Below are positions 5,086 through 5,367 of a DNA stretch of 5,367 nucleotides, piece after piece (the first letter of the stretch is position 1; every line of letters begins with the position of its first letter). Origin of the DNA: Micrococcales bacterium UBA7472 (GTDB lineage Bacteria > Actinomycetota > Actinomycetes > Actinomycetales > Microbacteriaceae); NCBI GenBank assembly GCA_002478545.1, contig DLOY01000072.1, positions 1-5,367 of the forward strand, given 5' to 3'. The position numbers and the translations under genes were made by a program. The notes beneath the pieces were generated by a model. The model saw only the letters and a list, made by a program, of their open reading frames with translations, ran no database searches and was not told the origin of the DNA.

Positions 5086-5367
5086 ATGTCCAAAATGTTT
5101 GATCTGAATAACCAGCTTCGAAACCTGACATCTCAAGAAAACCTTGAGATTGGTAGAAATCTGATCATCAGCGTGAGCAACGCTGTCGCAGAGGCCGCTG
5201 CCGCTGCCAAGCGAAACCTTGGTGAGTCTGCAGCCGATTCTTCTGAGCCAAAACTTGAGGATCAAATTCTTATCGCTCTGAAGGATGGAGCGCTCTCGAG
5301 CGTAAACCTGAGAAAGAAGATCGCTGATCTAAATGGCGGCCTTCGTCCCAACCAATCGGAACTAACT
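5086..5367 (+). CDS. Possible PadR-like winged-helix regulator (partial, 5' part only)
   Basis: Ninety-four residues are visible before the right edge and the frame stays open. The start MSKMFDLNNQLRNLT is followed by a helical, alanine-rich segment (about 16-45, with VSNAVAEAAAAAKRNL at 30-45), an acidic linker (46-57), and then LEDQILIALKDGALSSVNLR (57-76) followed by KKIADLNGGLRPNQSELT (77-94). That second part resembles the first two helices of a PadR-type winged helix (short L-I-AL--G start, then L---I-----G-RP--S-L). The ATG at 5086 is supported by AAGGAAACC and by the promoter upstream. The same frame is open back into the preceding gene with GTG at 5026 as another possible start, so a longer N-terminus cannot be ruled out. 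Family call tentative because most of the domain lies outside. Confidence 0.6.
   Translation, partial: MSKMFDLNNQLRNLTSQENLEIGRNLIISVSNAVAEAAAAAKRNLGESAADSSEPKLEDQILIALKDGALSSVNLRKKIADLNGGLRPNQSELT

Overview
This window looks like bacterial chromosome of roughly balanced base composition. Genes are tightly packed, most carry clear Shine-Dalgarno sequences, and the tRNA-like 3' end has an encoded CCA. The protein families and the serine-tRNA-like 3' end would suit a small-genome aquatic actinobacterium (Microbacteriaceae-like). That assignment is inference from general look, not from a marker gene.

Left part (1-1412). Three small genes lie on the minus strand: a DsrE/DsrF-like protein running off the left edge (1-277), a SnoaL-like/NTF2-fold protein (432-812) and a DUF6958-like protein (1062-1412). 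Between the first two lies an orphan tRNA 3' end (391-418) with no 5' half, followed at once by a strong hairpin terminator (421-448). This is the usual mark left when an element integrates into the 3' end of a tRNA gene. A second, imperfect copy of the same tRNA end lies at 967-986. It too is followed by an inverted repeat plus T-run, so this stretch may have been rearranged by tRNA-targeted integration.

Middle part (1475-4101). A compact minus-strand operon encodes a MacB/LolD-type ABC ATPase (3406-4101), its FtsX/MacB-type permease (2111-3397) and a TetR-family regulator (1475-2107). Gaps are 8 bp and 3 bp. No membrane-fusion partner or outer-membrane gene is visible. The simplest reading is an export or lipid/peptide-handling ABC system with its own regulator. 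Overlapping palindromes at 4135-4150, just upstream of the operon, are the obvious candidate operator.

Right part (4102-5367). A 211-bp divergent intergenic region separates the ABC operon from a plus-strand multi-pass membrane protein of DUF2306-like appearance (4313-4978). Directly before that gene are two hairpins whose loops are complementary over 6 nt, and a segment able to pair with the ribosome binding site. This is the most intriguing unexplained signal in the window and may be an RNA-based control element. Next comes the 5' part of a plus-strand gene (5086 to the edge) with a possible PadR-like winged helix. A plausible sigma70-type promoter, with an inverted repeat spanning its -10 box, precedes it.

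No CRISPR array, rRNA, complete tRNA, transposase or integrase is present. Nothing here proves a new system. The best leads are the structured leader and the duplicated tRNA-end/terminator units.
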